This document shows positions 47,748 through 57,068 of a DNA stretch of 64,000 nucleotides, in pieces. Source of the stretch: Luteimonas rhizosphaerae (GTDB lineage Bacteria > Pseudomonadota > Gammaproteobacteria > Xanthomonadales > Xanthomonadaceae); the NCBI RefSeq assembly GCF_002849595.1, contig NZ_NRQR01000020.1, forward strand, positions 248,001 to 312,000. Direction: 5' to 3'. How positions within the stretch are numbered: position 1 is the first letter of the stretch; every line of letters begins with the position of its first letter. The notes under the pieces are model-generated. The model had not been told where the DNA came from, did no database searches, and saw only the letters and a list, made by a program, of their open reading frames with translations. The translations under genes and the position numbers were made by a program.

Positions 47748-49298
47748 TCAGTCGTCCGAGGGCACCGCCACCGCCCGGTACTGGGTCGCGCCGCCACGGC
47801 CGCGGACCAGCAGCATGACGGTGTCGCCGGGGGCGACATCGCGCAGGGCCCGGTCCAGTGCCGCGGCGCTGTCCACGGGCGTGCGCCCGACCCGCAGGAT
47901 CACGTCGCCGCTCGCGATGCCGGCATTGGCGGCCGCGCCGCGACCCACGCTGGCGATCAGCACGCCTTCGTCGTCCGACAGGCCGTACTGGCGGCGCTGC
48001 GCCGGCTGCAGGTCGCGGCCGGTGATGCCCAGCACGTTGGCCGCCTGCGGCGCGGTGGGCGCGGTCCGGTCGGACGGCCGTGGCGACGCGGCGCTGGCCA
48101 TCGGATCTTCCAGCTGGCTCAGGGTCACCGGAATGTCGCGCGCGCGCCCCTCGCGGAATACCGACAGGGTCACGCGCGTGCCCGGCGCCTTGTTGCCGAC
48201 CAGCGGCGGCAGGTCGCTGGAGGTGTTGATCGCCGTGCCGTCGACGGCGCGGATCACGTCGCCGGGCTCGATGCCGGCCTTCTCGGCGGGGCTGCCCGGC
48301 TGCACGCTGTTGACCAGCGCGCCGCGGGTGTCCGGCAGGCCGAAGCCGTCGGCGGTCTCGCGCGTCACCTGCTCGACGATCACGCCGACCTGGCCGCGCT
48401 GCACCGATCCGGTCTGCTTGATCTGCTCGGCGACGTTCGAGGCGACGTCGATCGGAATCGCGAAGCTCACGCCCATGTAGCCGCCCGAATTGCTGAAGAT
48501 CTGCGAATTGATGCCGATGACCTCGCCGGCCACGTTCAGCAGCGGGCCGCCCGAATTGCCGCGATTGATCGCGACGTCGGTCTGGATGAAGGGCACGTAG
48601 CGCTGGTTGGCATACGGATTGGAGCGCTGCACCGCGCTGACGATGCCCGCGGTCACCGACTGGTCGAGACCGAACGGCGAGCCGATCGCGACCGCCCACT
48701 GCCCGGGCTGGACGCCCGAGGCATCGCCCATGCGCAGCATTGGCAGGCCGGTCGCATCGATCTTCAGCACCGCGACATCCGACTCGGGATCGCTGCCGAC
48801 GACCGTCGCGGCGAATTCGCGCCGGTCCGACAGCCGTACCGTGACCTCGTCCGCACCCTCGACCACGTGGTGGTTGGTCAACAGATAGCCGTCGGAGGAA
48901 ATCAGGAAGCCCGTGCCCATCGACGTGCCGCGCGGACCACCGCCGCCATCGGGCGCGCCGGGCTGGCCGGGGAACTGGAAACCCGGGCCGAAGAAGCGGC
49001 GGAAGATTTCCGGGATCTGTTCGTCATCGGGCATCTGCTGGCCGCGCGCCGACGGCCGCGCGCCGATCGTCGATTCGATGCTGACGACCGCGGGGCCGAC
49101 CCGCTCGACCAGTCGCGTGAAGTCCGGCAGGCCGGTGACCAGGGGCGCCTGCGGCGTCGAGGAGACCGTCGTGGCGGTATCGGCCGGCGACTGGGCGTTC
49201 GACTGCGCGGTCGCGGCCGGCAACAGTAGCGCCGTCGTGCCCGCGGACAGCACCGCGACCAGGGAAACGGCGAGCAGGGATTTTTTCATCGAAGACAT
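47748..49298 (-). CDS. mucD: DegP/MucD-type periplasmic serine protease (Do family)
   Basis: A 516-residue HtrA-family protease/chaperone with a signal peptide cut near AATAQS. The triad is His in LLTNHHVVEGAD, Asp in ESDVAVLKID and Ser in INRGNSGGPLLN; two PDZ domains follow (about 290-390 and 415-510). It degrades misfolded envelope proteins. Its place directly after rpoE and its anti-sigma gene fits the rpoE-mucA-mucD arrangement. Start at 49298, with a second ATG nine bases on. Confidence 0.92.
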   Translation of the reverse strand: MSSMKKSLLAVSLVAVLSAGTTALLLPAATAQSNAQSPADTATTVSSTPQAPLVTGLPDFTRLVERVGPAVVSIESTIGARPSARGQQMPDDEQIPEIFRRFFGPGFQFPGQPGAPDGGGGPRGTSMGTGFLISSDGYLLTNHHVVEGADEVTVRLSDRREFAATVVGSDPESDVAVLKIDATGLPMLRMGDASGVQPGQWAVAIGSPFGLDQSVTAGIVSAVQRSNPYANQRYVPFIQTDVAINRGNSGGPLLNVAGEVIGINSQIFSNSGGYMGVSFAIPIDVASNVAEQIKQTGSVQRGQVGVIVEQVTRETADGFGLPDTRGALVNSVQPGSPAEKAGIEPGDVIRAVDGTAINTSSDLPPLVGNKAPGTRVTLSVFREGRARDIPVTLSQLEDPMASAASPRPSDRTAPTAPQAANVLGITGRDLQPAQRRQYGLSDDEGVLIASVGRGAAANAGIASGDVILRVGRTPVDSAAALDRALRDVAPGDTVMLLVRGRGGATQYRAVAVPSDD

Positions 49299-49381
49299 GC
49301 GTTCGACTCTCGAAAGCGGAAGAAAGGAGAAAGCGCGCGGACGCGTGCGGTGCGACGCGTCCAGCGCGATGGCGCGGCCGC

Positions 49382-50371
49382 TCAGGGCATCGCGCGGTCG
49401 GGGCGCTGCGGCGCCGCGTCGTCGGCCTGCACCGGAAAGCGGGGCAACGGGTTGCTGCCGACCGGTTCCGCGCCCGCCCACGACGGCGCGGGGAACGCGG
49501 TGTCGTAGCGGACCGAGAAGCCCGCATCGCCCGACAACCCGGACATCATCGCTTTCGGCCACGGCCGCGCGACGGCATCGCTCGCGGGCAACACCAGCGC
49601 CGAGTCCGCCGCTGCGAACGAGGCCGCCGATGCCAGGCGCGTGGTGTCGGCAGACGCCGACGCGGACTGCGGCCGCGGCGGCGCGGCCGCGGCGACAGCC
49701 CGCGCGCCGACGCCCTGCTGGGCCTGCTGCACGCGCAGCGCGGCCCGCTGCGACTGGCCGCGCACGTTGCGTCGATCACCGTTGTTGCGCCTCGGCACGT
49801 CGGCGACCGCGACCGCGGCACCTGCCGCGAGGCGGGCCGCGGCATCCGCCAGGGGCGCGGACTGGGTGATCGCACCGGCGTCGGCCAGCACGTCGCTGCC
49901 GACCGGCGCCACCGCAGGCGCGACCGCGCCGACATCGGCGACCAGCGGTTGCGGCGCATCGCCATCGCGTGCGTCGGGCGTGGACGGCCGTCCGACGAAC
50001 AGCGCGACCAGCGCGACCGATGCGGCCAGCGCCGCGCCGCCACCCCAGCGCAACAGGCGCGGACGCCGCGCGACATCGGCGGTGACCGTCGCGACACTGT
50101 CGCCTGCGGCGATGCCGCGCGCCACGCGATCGGCGAAATCGGTCGGCAGCAGCGAGACCTGGCGTCCGCGCAACACGTCGCCGCAGACCTGCCAGCGCTC
50201 GAAGCAGCCGCCGAGTTCCGCGTCGTGCTGCAGCCGCCGGCGCATGAAACGCGCCTGGTCCTGCGACAGCTCGCCATCGAGCATCGCCGACAGCTGCTGG
50301 CGGTTGTAGCGTTCGAGTTTGTCGGGGTCGGGCCCGAGCTGCAGGGCATCGATATCGTCGGCAGGGCTCAT
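49382..50371 (-). CDS. rseA: RseA/MucA-like anti-sigma-E factor
   Basis: A 329-residue protein. The N-terminal segment RQQLSAMLDGELSQDQARFMRRRL matches the RseA sigma-binding domain; a single membrane helix lies near residues 108-127 (GGAALAASVALVALFVG), and a long Ala/Pro-rich periplasmic part follows. It should sequester RpoE until cleaved under envelope stress. Its ATG overlaps the rpoE stop (ATGA). It is longer than typical RseA (216) mainly because of the periplasmic low-complexity region. Confidence 0.9.
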   Translation of the reverse strand: MSPADDIDALQLGPDPDKLERYNRQQLSAMLDGELSQDQARFMRRRLQHDAELGGCFERWQVCGDVLRGRQVSLLPTDFADRVARGIAAGDSVATVTADVARRPRLLRWGGGAALAASVALVALFVGRPSTPDARDGDAPQPLVADVGAVAPAVAPVGSDVLADAGAITQSAPLADAAARLAAGAAVAVADVPRRNNGDRRNVRGQSQRAALRVQQAQQGVGARAVAAAAPPRPQSASASADTTRLASAASFAAADSALVLPASDAVARPWPKAMMSGLSGDAGFSVRYDTAFPAPSWAGAEPVGSNPLPRFPVQADDAAPQRPDRAMP

Positions 50372-50997
50372 CGCGTCACACGCTCCACACTAGTCTGGTT
50401 GTCCATCAAGGGTCTGAGTTCACGGTCGATCGCTTCGCGGGCCCGGAAGATCCGCGAGCGCACGGTGCCGATCGGGCATCCCATGCGTTCGGCGATCTCG
50501 TCGTAGCTGAGGCCGTCGACCTCGCGCAGGTTGATCGCCACCCGCAATTCCTCGGGCAGGGCTTGGACCGCGCGCATCACCGTTTGTTCCAGCTGTTGCC
50601 GCATCAGTTCGCGTTCCGGGGTATCGCTGTCGCGCAGGCGGATGCCGGTGTCGAAATGTTCGGCGTCCTCGATGTCGATGTCGTCGGTCGGCGGGCGCCG
50701 GTTGTGGGCCACCAGGTGGTTCTTGGCGGTGTTGACCGCGATCCGGTGCAGCCAGGTGTAGAACTGCGCGTCGCCGCGGAAATTGCCGATCGCCCGGTAG
50801 GCCCGGATGAAGGTCTCCTGCGCCACGTCCTGGCATTCGCTCCAGTCGCGCACGTAGCGCCCGATCAGGGCGGCGATGCGGTGCTGGTACTTGCGCACCA
50901 GCAGGTCGAATGCCGCGGTGTCGCCGGCCTGCACGCGCTTGACCAGTTCTGCGTCGAGCTGCTGGGTATCGCTGTTGGTGTCGCGTTCCTCGGCCAT
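50368..50997 (-). CDS. rpoE: RNA polymerase sigma factor RpoE (sigma-E/AlgU)
   Basis: A 209-residue ECF sigma factor. Sigma-2 spans about 20-90 (DLLVRKYQHRIAALI; CQDVAQETFIRAYRAI), sigma-4 about 135-200 (LPEELRVAINLREVDGLS, then MGCPIGTVRSRIFRAREA). Start at 50997, preceded by AGGAG at 11 bases. Encoded with its anti-sigma factor and a DegP-type protease. A sigma-E-type promoter lies 46-73 bases upstream, so it is probably autoregulated. Confidence 0.95.
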   Translation of the reverse strand: MAEERDTNSDTQQLDAELVKRVQAGDTAAFDLLVRKYQHRIAALIGRYVRDWSECQDVAQETFIRAYRAIGNFRGDAQFYTWLHRIAVNTAKNHLVAHNRRPPTDDIDIEDAEHFDTGIRLRDSDTPERELMRQQLEQTVMRAVQALPEELRVAINLREVDGLSYDEIAERMGCPIGTVRSRIFRAREAIDRELRPLMDNQTSVERVTR

Positions 50998-51042
50998 CGA
51001 GCCGGTACTCCTTGTCGCCCGGCCGAATCGGCTGACGGGTGG

Positions 51043-51070
51043 TGGGACAGGTGTCTGCGCTGAAAGTTCC
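51043..51070 (-). promoter_or_regulatory. Sigma-E-type promoter upstream of rpoE
   Basis: On the minus strand GGAACTT, 15 bases, GTCCCA. As I recall, this fits the sigma-E pattern described in Xylella (GGAACTT, 15-16 bases, GTCNNA). It supports autoregulation of rpoE-rseA-mucD. Transcription would start near 51035. Confidence 0.6.
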
Positions 51071-51218
51071 ATCACGGGCGATATGGCATGTTGCCCCGCA
51101 TCCGTGATCCATCCTTGGGGCGCCGCGCCTGCGCCGCAAGCCACGGTGCCGGCACGCGCACGCAGTGCGATGTCGCCGGCTCCAGGTCCGCGTTCAAATC
51201 GTCGTTTCAAGCATCGAT

Positions 51219-51248
51219 TTGACGCGGGCAAATCAACCTCGGGATCAT
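51219..51248 (+). promoter_or_regulatory. Possible sigma-70-type promoter for the fatty-acid oxidation gene
   Basis: TTGACG and GATCAT spaced by 18 bases, 36 bases before the start codon. The -10 match is weak (four of six). Confidence 0.3.
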
Positions 51249-51283
51249 AGGCGGATTCCCCGTACCGTAACGGATGGTGCCGT

Positions 51284-53323
51284 ATGTTTGCAGGCCTCGA
51301 CGGGCTCCGCTTCAGCCACTGGCAAGCCGAGCTGCGTGCCGATGGCGTTCTGGTGTTGTCGTTCGATCGCGCCGACGAATCGGTCAATACGTTCTCGCAG
51401 GACGTGCTGATCGAACTCGATGCGCTGATCGAACGCATCGCCCTCGACCCGCCCCAGGCCGTGGTCATCCGCTCGGCGAAGGACAAGGGCTTTATCGCCG
51501 GCGCCGACATCCGCGAGTTCCAGCTCTTCGACGAGCGGGGCACGATCGGCGATTCGATCCGGCGCGGCCAGGACGTGTTCCAGCGCCTGTCCGAGCTGCC
51601 CTGCCCGACCGTCGCCGCGATCCACGGGTTCTGCATGGGCGGCGGTACCGAGATTGCGCTGGCCTGCCGCTACCGCGTGGCCAGCAACGATCCCTCGACC
51701 CGCATCGGCCTGCCCGAAGTGAACCTCGGCATCTATCCCGGCTGGGGTGGCAGCGTGCGCCTGCCGCGTCTCGTCGGCGCGCCTGCGGCGTTCGACATGA
51801 TGCTCACCGGGCGCGCGCTGTCGGCGTCCGCGGCGCGCAGCATCGGTCTCGTCGACAAGGTGGTCGAGCCGGCGCTGGTCGTCGATGCGGCGATCGCCCT
51901 GGCGCTCAAGGGCACCACGCGTCCGTTCCAGCAGCGCTTCATGGGCTGGGCGACGAACCTGTGGCCGGTGCGGCAACTGCTCGCCCCGGTGCTGGTCAAG
52001 CAGGTCGCGCGAAAAGCCAAGAAGCAGCACTACCCCGCGCCTTACGCCCTAGTGGAGACCTGGCGCCGGGCATCGGGCGATCCGCGCGCCCTGCTCGCCG
52101 CCGAGCGCAAGTCGGTGGTCAAGCTGGCCGGCACGCCGACCGCACGCAATCTGACGCGCGTGTACTTCCTGATGGAGCGGCTCAAGGGGCTCGGCGGCAA
52201 GCCCGCGACGCCGCTGGCGCCGATCCGGCGCGTGCACGTCGTCGGTGCCGGCGTCATGGGCGGCGATATCGCCGCATGGTCGGCCTACAAGGGCTTCGAT
52301 GTGACGCTGCAGGATCGCGAGCAGCCCTACATCGACAAAGCCCAGGAACGGGCGGCCACGCTGTTCGAGAAGAAGGTCAAGGATCCGGCGAAGCGTCCGG
52401 AGGTCGCCGCGCGCCTGCGCTCGGACCTGATCGGCGACGGCATCGCCGACGCGGATCTCGTCGTCGAGGCGATCGTCGAGAACGCCGAGGCCAAGCGCGG
52501 ACTCTACGAAAGCGTCGAGCCCAGGCTGAAACCCGACGCGCTGCTGACCACCAATACCTCGTCGATCCCGCTCGACGAGTTGCGCACGCATGTCCAGCGC
52601 CCGGCACAGTTCGCCGGCCTGCATTACTTCAATCCGGTCGCGTCGATGCCGCTGGTGGAGATCGTCCATCACGACCGCATGGACGACGTCACCGCGCAGC
52701 GGCTCGCCGCGTTCTGCCGCAAGCTCGACAAGCTGCCCGTGCCGGTCGCCGGCACGCCCGGCTTCCTCGTCAACCGCCTGCTGTTTCCCTACATGCTGGA
52801 AGCGGCCAGCGCGTATTCGGAAGGCATTCTGGGCAAGGCGATCGACAAGGCCGCGACGGATTTCGGCATGCCGATGGGCCCGATCGAGCTGATCGATACA
52901 GTCGGGCTCGATGTCGCCTCCGGCGTCGGCCAGGAGCTTGCGCCGTTCCTCGGCCTACGCATCCCGGCGAATCTCGCCTCGCCGCCCGAGGCCGGCAAGC
53001 GCGGCAAAAAGGACGGCCAGGGCCTGTACGCGTGGGAGAACGGCAAGGCCAAGAAGCCGGAACTGCCGAAGGATTACAAGGCGCCGGAGGATCTGCAGGA
53101 CCGCCTGATCCTGCCGCTGCTCAACGAGGCCGTCGCCGCGCTGCACGACGGCGTGGTCGCGATCTTCGGCACCGGCTTCGCCCCGTTCCGCGGTGGCCCG
53201 ATCCAGTACATCCGCGACACCGGCGCCGATGCGATCCTCGAGCGCCTGCGCCAGCTGCAGACCCGCCATGGCGACCGGTTCGCACCGCGCCCGGGCTGGG
53301 ATTCGCCCGTCCTGCGCGCCTGA
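51284..53323 (+). CDS. fadJ: Bifunctional enoyl-CoA hydratase / 3-hydroxyacyl-CoA dehydrogenase
   Basis: A 679-residue FadB/FadJ-like trifunctional alpha subunit. The N-terminal crotonase domain has both Glu residues (GGGTEIALACRY and LPEVNLGIYPGWGG). The NAD-binding domain begins VHVVGAGVMGGDIAAW; the dehydrogenase domain has HYFNPVASMPLVEIV and NRLLFPYMLEA. It performs steps two and three of beta-oxidation. No fadA thiolase gene is adjacent. The FadB/FadJ distinction is not certain. Confidence 0.9.
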   Translation: MFAGLDGLRFSHWQAELRADGVLVLSFDRADESVNTFSQDVLIELDALIERIALDPPQAVVIRSAKDKGFIAGADIREFQLFDERGTIGDSIRRGQDVFQRLSELPCPTVAAIHGFCMGGGTEIALACRYRVASNDPSTRIGLPEVNLGIYPGWGGSVRLPRLVGAPAAFDMMLTGRALSASAARSIGLVDKVVEPALVVDAAIALALKGTTRPFQQRFMGWATNLWPVRQLLAPVLVKQVARKAKKQHYPAPYALVETWRRASGDPRALLAAERKSVVKLAGTPTARNLTRVYFLMERLKGLGGKPATPLAPIRRVHVVGAGVMGGDIAAWSAYKGFDVTLQDREQPYIDKAQERAATLFEKKVKDPAKRPEVAARLRSDLIGDGIADADLVVEAIVENAEAKRGLYESVEPRLKPDALLTTNTSSIPLDELRTHVQRPAQFAGLHYFNPVASMPLVEIVHHDRMDDVTAQRLAAFCRKLDKLPVPVAGTPGFLVNRLLFPYMLEAASAYSEGILGKAIDKAATDFGMPMGPIELIDTVGLDVASGVGQELAPFLGLRIPANLASPPEAGKRGKKDGQGLYAWENGKAKKPELPKDYKAPEDLQDRLILPLLNEAVAALHDGVVAIFGTGFAPFRGGPIQYIRDTGADAILERLRQLQTRHGDRFAPRPGWDSPVLRA

Positions 53324-53697
53324 GGCCTGCGTCTACGCCGGACGGCCAGTGACGCCGTCCAGCGGGTTTCGCGACCGAATCGGCATTGCCCTGCTGCTAC
53401 GACCCGGGTCGGCGAGCCCTGTGCCCAGCTCCGGGACGGCGTCATCGCGCCGTGCAGGAGCTAGCTGGCGCGCCACCGCCACCGCATCTCGTTCGGTGAT
53501 TGCTTCGATCCGGACGATCCCGTTATGGGGCACGAACAGAACGTGCAGCACGGATGCGAGAGGCGTATCGCGGCAACGATCAGAATCCGCACGCGCATTC
53601 CGCTCATCCAGGCAGCGATGGGTTCTGCCGGCTTCACCCGACACTCGAATGATCCCCGTGATCCCGCGGCGATCGGCGCGTTCTCGCGTCTTCCCGC
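53324..53697. other. Gap with no supported gene
   Basis: 374 bases between the fatty-acid oxidation gene and the convergent TetR gene. Frames exist on both strands but none shows a recognisable domain, a clear ribosome-binding site or typical codon bias. Confidence 0.5.
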
Positions 53698-54288
53698 TCA
53701 GCTGGTCGGCGCACCGCCGTCGAGCTGCGCCGCGATCGCGGCAGCGCGCTGCTTCAACGCATCGATCAACGCGCGGCGTTCGGTCTCGTCGAGTTCGAGC
53801 ATCTCGAACGTCTCGCTGAAGAACAGCCCGTCCATCGCCAGCGACAGCAGCAGCGCGTCGATGAAATGGGCGCCGGTGCCGCGGAGGATGTCCAGATGCG
53901 CCTTCGCGTGCTGCCGCGGGCGCTCGAGCAATTCGGGCGTATTCGCCGCGGCGGCGATGAACGAGCGCGTCGTGTGCGGTTCCTGGCGCTTGTGCGCCTG
54001 CCCTTCGATCTGCGCTTCGACGAAAGCCTGCAGGTAGCCGCCCGTGGTGTCGTCGAAGCGCAGGCGCGCGGCCTCGAGGTCGCGGACGTGCTGGGCCATG
54101 CCGTGCTCGACCATGCCGCGCAGCAGCGCGTCCTTGCTGGCGAAGTGGTAGAGCAGCCCGCCCTTGCTGATGCCGGCCTCGGCGGCGACGGCATCGAGCG
54201 TGAGATTCGCAGCGCCGACCTGGCGCATCACCGCGGTCGCCGCATCGAGGATGCGCTCGCGCGTATCGGTGCGGGGTCTGGGAGGCAT
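53698..54288 (-). CDS. TetR-family transcriptional regulator
   Basis: A 196-residue repressor. The HTH lies near residues 10-55 (RERILDAATAVMRQVGAANL; ISKGGLLYHFASKDALL), with a ligand domain from 60 to the end. A 16-base palindrome sits 41 bases upstream of its start and 25 bases upstream of the divergent small gene, the normal place for a TetR operator that controls both. The ligand is unknown. Confidence 0.92.
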   Translation of the reverse strand: MPPRPRTDTRERILDAATAVMRQVGAANLTLDAVAAEAGISKGGLLYHFASKDALLRGMVEHGMAQHVRDLEAARLRFDDTTGGYLQAFVEAQIEGQAHKRQEPHTTRSFIAAAANTPELLERPRQHAKAHLDILRGTGAHFIDALLLSLAMDGLFFSETFEMLELDETERRALIDALKQRAAAIAAQLDGGAPTS

Positions 54289-54328
54289 CGCGGAAACCGG
54301 TTGACGACGGACGCGAGAGTCTAGACTA

Positions 54329-54344
54329 TACCGTCCAGTCGGTA
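54329..54344. promoter_or_regulatory. Palindromic TetR-type operator between the divergent genes
   Basis: TACCG and CGGTA flank a 6-base centre (TACCGTCCAGTCGGTA). The site lies in a TATAC/GTACAG context typical of promoters and controls either the tetR gene, the small divergent gene, or both. Confidence 0.65.
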
Positions 54345-54369
54345 CAGTAACCGCTTCCAGGACGCTTCC

Positions 54370-54642
54370 GTGACGACCATGACGCTACTCGCTCCCCCAC
54401 GCACGCCCGAGCGCCGCCTGCCTGCGTCCGCGCCGGATGGATATGCCGCGATGGCGTGGATCGAGGAGTTCGTCGAACTGGCGCGCTGCGCGATCGAGGA
54501 AGAGGACGATGAAGTCCTGCGTCGCCGTTACGAGGACGAGGTGCTGCAACGCGCGCGTTTCCTGCGCGCGGCAGGCCTGTTCGACATCGTGCGCATCGCG
54601 CATCCCGCACTCCGCGCGATGGTCGAGGACGCGGCGCGCTGA
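54370..54642 (+). CDS. Small acidic hypothetical protein divergent from tetR
   Basis: A 90-residue product from GTG 54370, with AGGA eight bases upstream; an ATG at 54379 is an alternative. It has no signal or membrane segment. The central helix IEEFVELARCAIEEEDDEVLRRRYEDEV is acidic, and a Cys at 41 or so is present. It is divergent from tetR with the operator between, so it may be the repressor's target. No family was recognised. The codon pattern is coding-like but the evidence is modest. Confidence 0.5.
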   Translation: MTTMTLLAPPRTPERRLPASAPDGYAAMAWIEEFVELARCAIEEEDDEVLRRRYEDEVLQRARFLRAAGLFDIVRIAHPALRAMVEDAAR

Positions 54643-55150
54643 CGCGCGCGGGACGTCGTCGATCTCCCGCTTCGAGGCGATCAGCCGTCGCCGGGGGACA
54701 CCGAGCAGCACACTGCGGTCCCCAGAGACGCGTGACGCCTTCGCGCGGCGAATGGCTACGGCGCCGGTCCACCCAGGCGCGCGCGGGCGGTCCGACATCA
54801 CGCCCCGCTCCGCTTACGTCTTCCGGCGCTGCAGAACGATGCGCCGTGCGGTCTCTCGGTACCGGAATGCAATGGCGTGGGCCGCGCGCGGAGTCTCGCG
54901 ATTTCTGGACACCGGGACCGCAGCACGCCTGATCGTCCGGTCCACGACCGGGGTCAGCGGTGAGGCACCGGCCTCGACGCGCAGCCAGCGTCAGGGTGGA
55001 GCCGCAACGAATCGCCCGAGCCTGGAGAACGGCCAGCGAACATTGCCCGGCGCTTCGTCGCTGGACCCTGATCGCAGGAATTCCGGCCGTTCAATGTGCC
55101 GCCGCTGCGCCTACGCATGACACGCGATGCCGGACGCATCCGGCACGCGC
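54643..55150. other. Gap with no supported gene
   Basis: 508 bases between the small gene and pilZ. Several frames are open because of the high G+C content but none has family motifs or a credible start. I see no RNA gene or strong terminator in it. Confidence 0.45.
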
Positions 55151-55510
55151 TCACATCGTGTGCGTCGCTTTCTCCGACGTCAGCGAGCCCGCCAGCAGGG
55201 TCTCGATGCGCCCCTTCACGGCTTCGCCTTCCGGCGTGTCGGCGAACTGCACGCCGACGCCGGCTGTGCGGTTGCCCTGGGCGCCCGCGGGCGTGACCCA
55301 GACCACCTTGCCGGCGGTCGGCAGGCGGTCGCTGGATTCGGGCAGGGTCAGCAGCAGGAAGACCTCGTCGCCGAGGAAATACCGCTTCGGTGTCGGCACG
55401 AAGATGCCGCCCTGCTTGAGGTACGACATGTAGGCGTTGTACAGCGCCGTCTTGTCCTTGACGGCCAGTGACAGGATGCCCTGTCGCGCGCCAGCTCCGG
55501 TTGCACTCAT
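55151..55510 (-). CDS. pilZ: PilZ domain protein (type IV pilus assembly)
   Basis: A 119-residue PilZ protein of the type required for pilus biogenesis. Residues 10-115 form the barrel: GILSLAVKDKTALYNAYM, KRYFLGDEVFLLLTLPE and GVGVQFADTPEG. The canonical c-di-GMP binding RxxxR and DxSxxG motifs are absent, as in other PilZ proper. Start at 55510. It follows holB and tmk, the conserved mltG-tmk-holB-pilZ order. Confidence 0.93.
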   Translation of the reverse strand: MSATGAGARQGILSLAVKDKTALYNAYMSYLKQGGIFVPTPKRYFLGDEVFLLLTLPESSDRLPTAGKVVWVTPAGAQGNRTAGVGVQFADTPEGEAVKGRIETLLAGSLTSEKATHTM

Positions 55511-55532
55511 CGATCGGTTTCCTGCATTCGAA

Positions 55533-56433
55533 TTAGGTGCGCGCCCACAAGGCACGCCAGTCCAGCAGCAGTTCGGCGATCGCGAGGTCCGCGCGCACCG
55601 TGGTGCGCAGCAGGTCCCGGGTGCGGTTGGCTGCATCGAACCACGCGGCCAGCTTCCCGATTCCGGCCGGATCGGTCAAGCCGCTGGCCCGCGCCAGCGC
55701 CAGGTCCGCGGCATGCCGCAACCGCAGCGCGGCGTTCTCGTCGCCCGCCCAGCGCTGGGCTGTCGCGACGACCGGCAGCGCGCCCTTCGCCAGTCCGGCG
55801 AGATCCTTCTGCACGTCGCGGCGCAACTGCATGCCGCCATCGGCGAGCCAGTCGGCGGCGAGACCCGGATGGCCCTTCGCGGCGTCGAGCGCCTCGTCGG
55901 CATCGGCGACGGCATGGCCCTGCGCGATCAGCCACGCCAGCGCCTCGTCGCGCGGCGGCATGCGGAATTCGACGCGCTGGCAGCGGCTGCGGATCGTCGC
56001 GGGCAGGCGCGCCGGGTTGGCCGCGACCAGCCACAGATGCCGGCCCGGCTGCGGCTCCTCGAGCGTCTTGAGCAGGGCGTTGCAGGCGGCATGGTTGACG
56101 GCATCGGCGGGATCGAGGATCGCGACCTGCGCATGACCGTACTGCGGCGTCAGCGACAGCTTGTCCGACAGTGCGCGGATCTGGTCGATGACGATCTCGG
56201 TCGAAGGAGATCACGTGGTAATCGGGATGGGTGCCGGCCGCGATCAGCTGGGCGACGCGCGCATCGCGGTCCGCCCCGAGCACGTGCGCCGCGAGCGCGG
56301 CCGCGACGGCCAGCTTGCCCAGACGCGCCGGCCCGCAGAACAGCAGCGCATGGCCGATGCGTTCGCCGTCGAGCGCGCCGCGCGTGTGCTCGAACACGCG
56401 CTGCTGCCACGGCGCGAAACCGGCGGCGCTCAC
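55533..56433 (-). pseudogene. holB: holB, DNA polymerase III delta-prime, apparent frameshift near 56203
   Basis: The N-terminal 77 or so codons read from GTG 56433 (VSAAGFAPWQQRVFEH ... LIAAGTHPDYHVISF). After ISFD the family sequence continues only in another frame (EIVIDQIRALSDKLSLTP, then NALLKTLEEPQPG, IRSRCQRVEFRMP) to the stop at 55533. Relative to homologues about ten codons and the frame are lost at the switch, as a deletion of 2 mod 3 bases would give. Reading straight on instead keeps the frame open to 55507 but yields no family sequence. HolB is normally essential in the clamp loader. Either a sequence/assembly error or a real lesion. The GTG overlaps the tmk stop; the zinc-binding Cys residues seen in E. 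coli are absent. Confidence 0.75.
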
Positions 56434-57068
56434 GCGACCCGTGCCTCGCGCAGCACGCGGACCGCGTCGGCCGCGACGACCTCGGCCGGGCGCGTCGCGT
56501 CGAGGACGCGGAAGCGCGTCGGCGCCTGCTGCGCGCGCGCCAGATAGGCGGCACGCACGCGCTCGAAGAAATCGTCGCGCTCGGCCTCGATGCGATCGGG
56601 GATCGGGTCGCGGCCGCGGGTGCGCGCGCGTCCCTGCTGCACGCCGAGGTCGAGCAGCAGGGTCAGCGACGGGGCGATGCCGACGAAGCGCTGCTCCAGC
56701 ACGTCGATCAACCCGGTGTCGAGCCCGCGGCCACCTCCCTGGTAGGCGTAGCTGGAATCGGTGAAGCGGTCGCTGACGACCCAGGCACCGCGGTCGAGCG
56801 CCGGCTGGATGGTCTCGCGCACATGCTGGGCACGCGCGGCGAACATCAGCAGCAGCTCGGTTTCCGGCGCCGCGGGTTCGTGCGCGGGATCGAGCAGCAG
56901 CGCGCGGATCATCTCCGCAAGCGGCGTGCCGCCCGGTTCGCGCGTGCTGACCACTTCGCTGCCATCGGCCTGAAGCGCCTCGCGCAGCGCGCGCAGCACG
57001 GTGGTCTTGCCGGCGCCCTCGCCGCCTTCCAGCGAGACGAACCGGGGATGGGTCCGCAACGTCGTCAC
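56430..57068 (-). CDS. tmk: Thymidylate kinase
   Basis: A 212-residue dTMP kinase. P-loop EGGEGAGKTT at residues 14-23; the DRX motif VSDRFTDSSYAYQGGGR follows near residue 95. It makes dTDP. It overlaps mltG at its start (ATGA) and holB at its stop. The insert ARTRGRDPIPDRIEAERDDFF is the LID, of the type II arrangement. Confidence 0.95.
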   Translation of the reverse strand: MTTLRTHPRFVSLEGGEGAGKTTVLRALREALQADGSEVVSTREPGGTPLAEMIRALLLDPAHEPAAPETELLLMFAARAQHVRETIQPALDRGAWVVSDRFTDSSYAYQGGGRGLDTGLIDVLEQRFVGIAPSLTLLLDLGVQQGRARTRGRDPIPDRIEAERDDFFERVRAAYLARAQQAPTRFRVLDATRPAEVVAADAVRVLREARVA

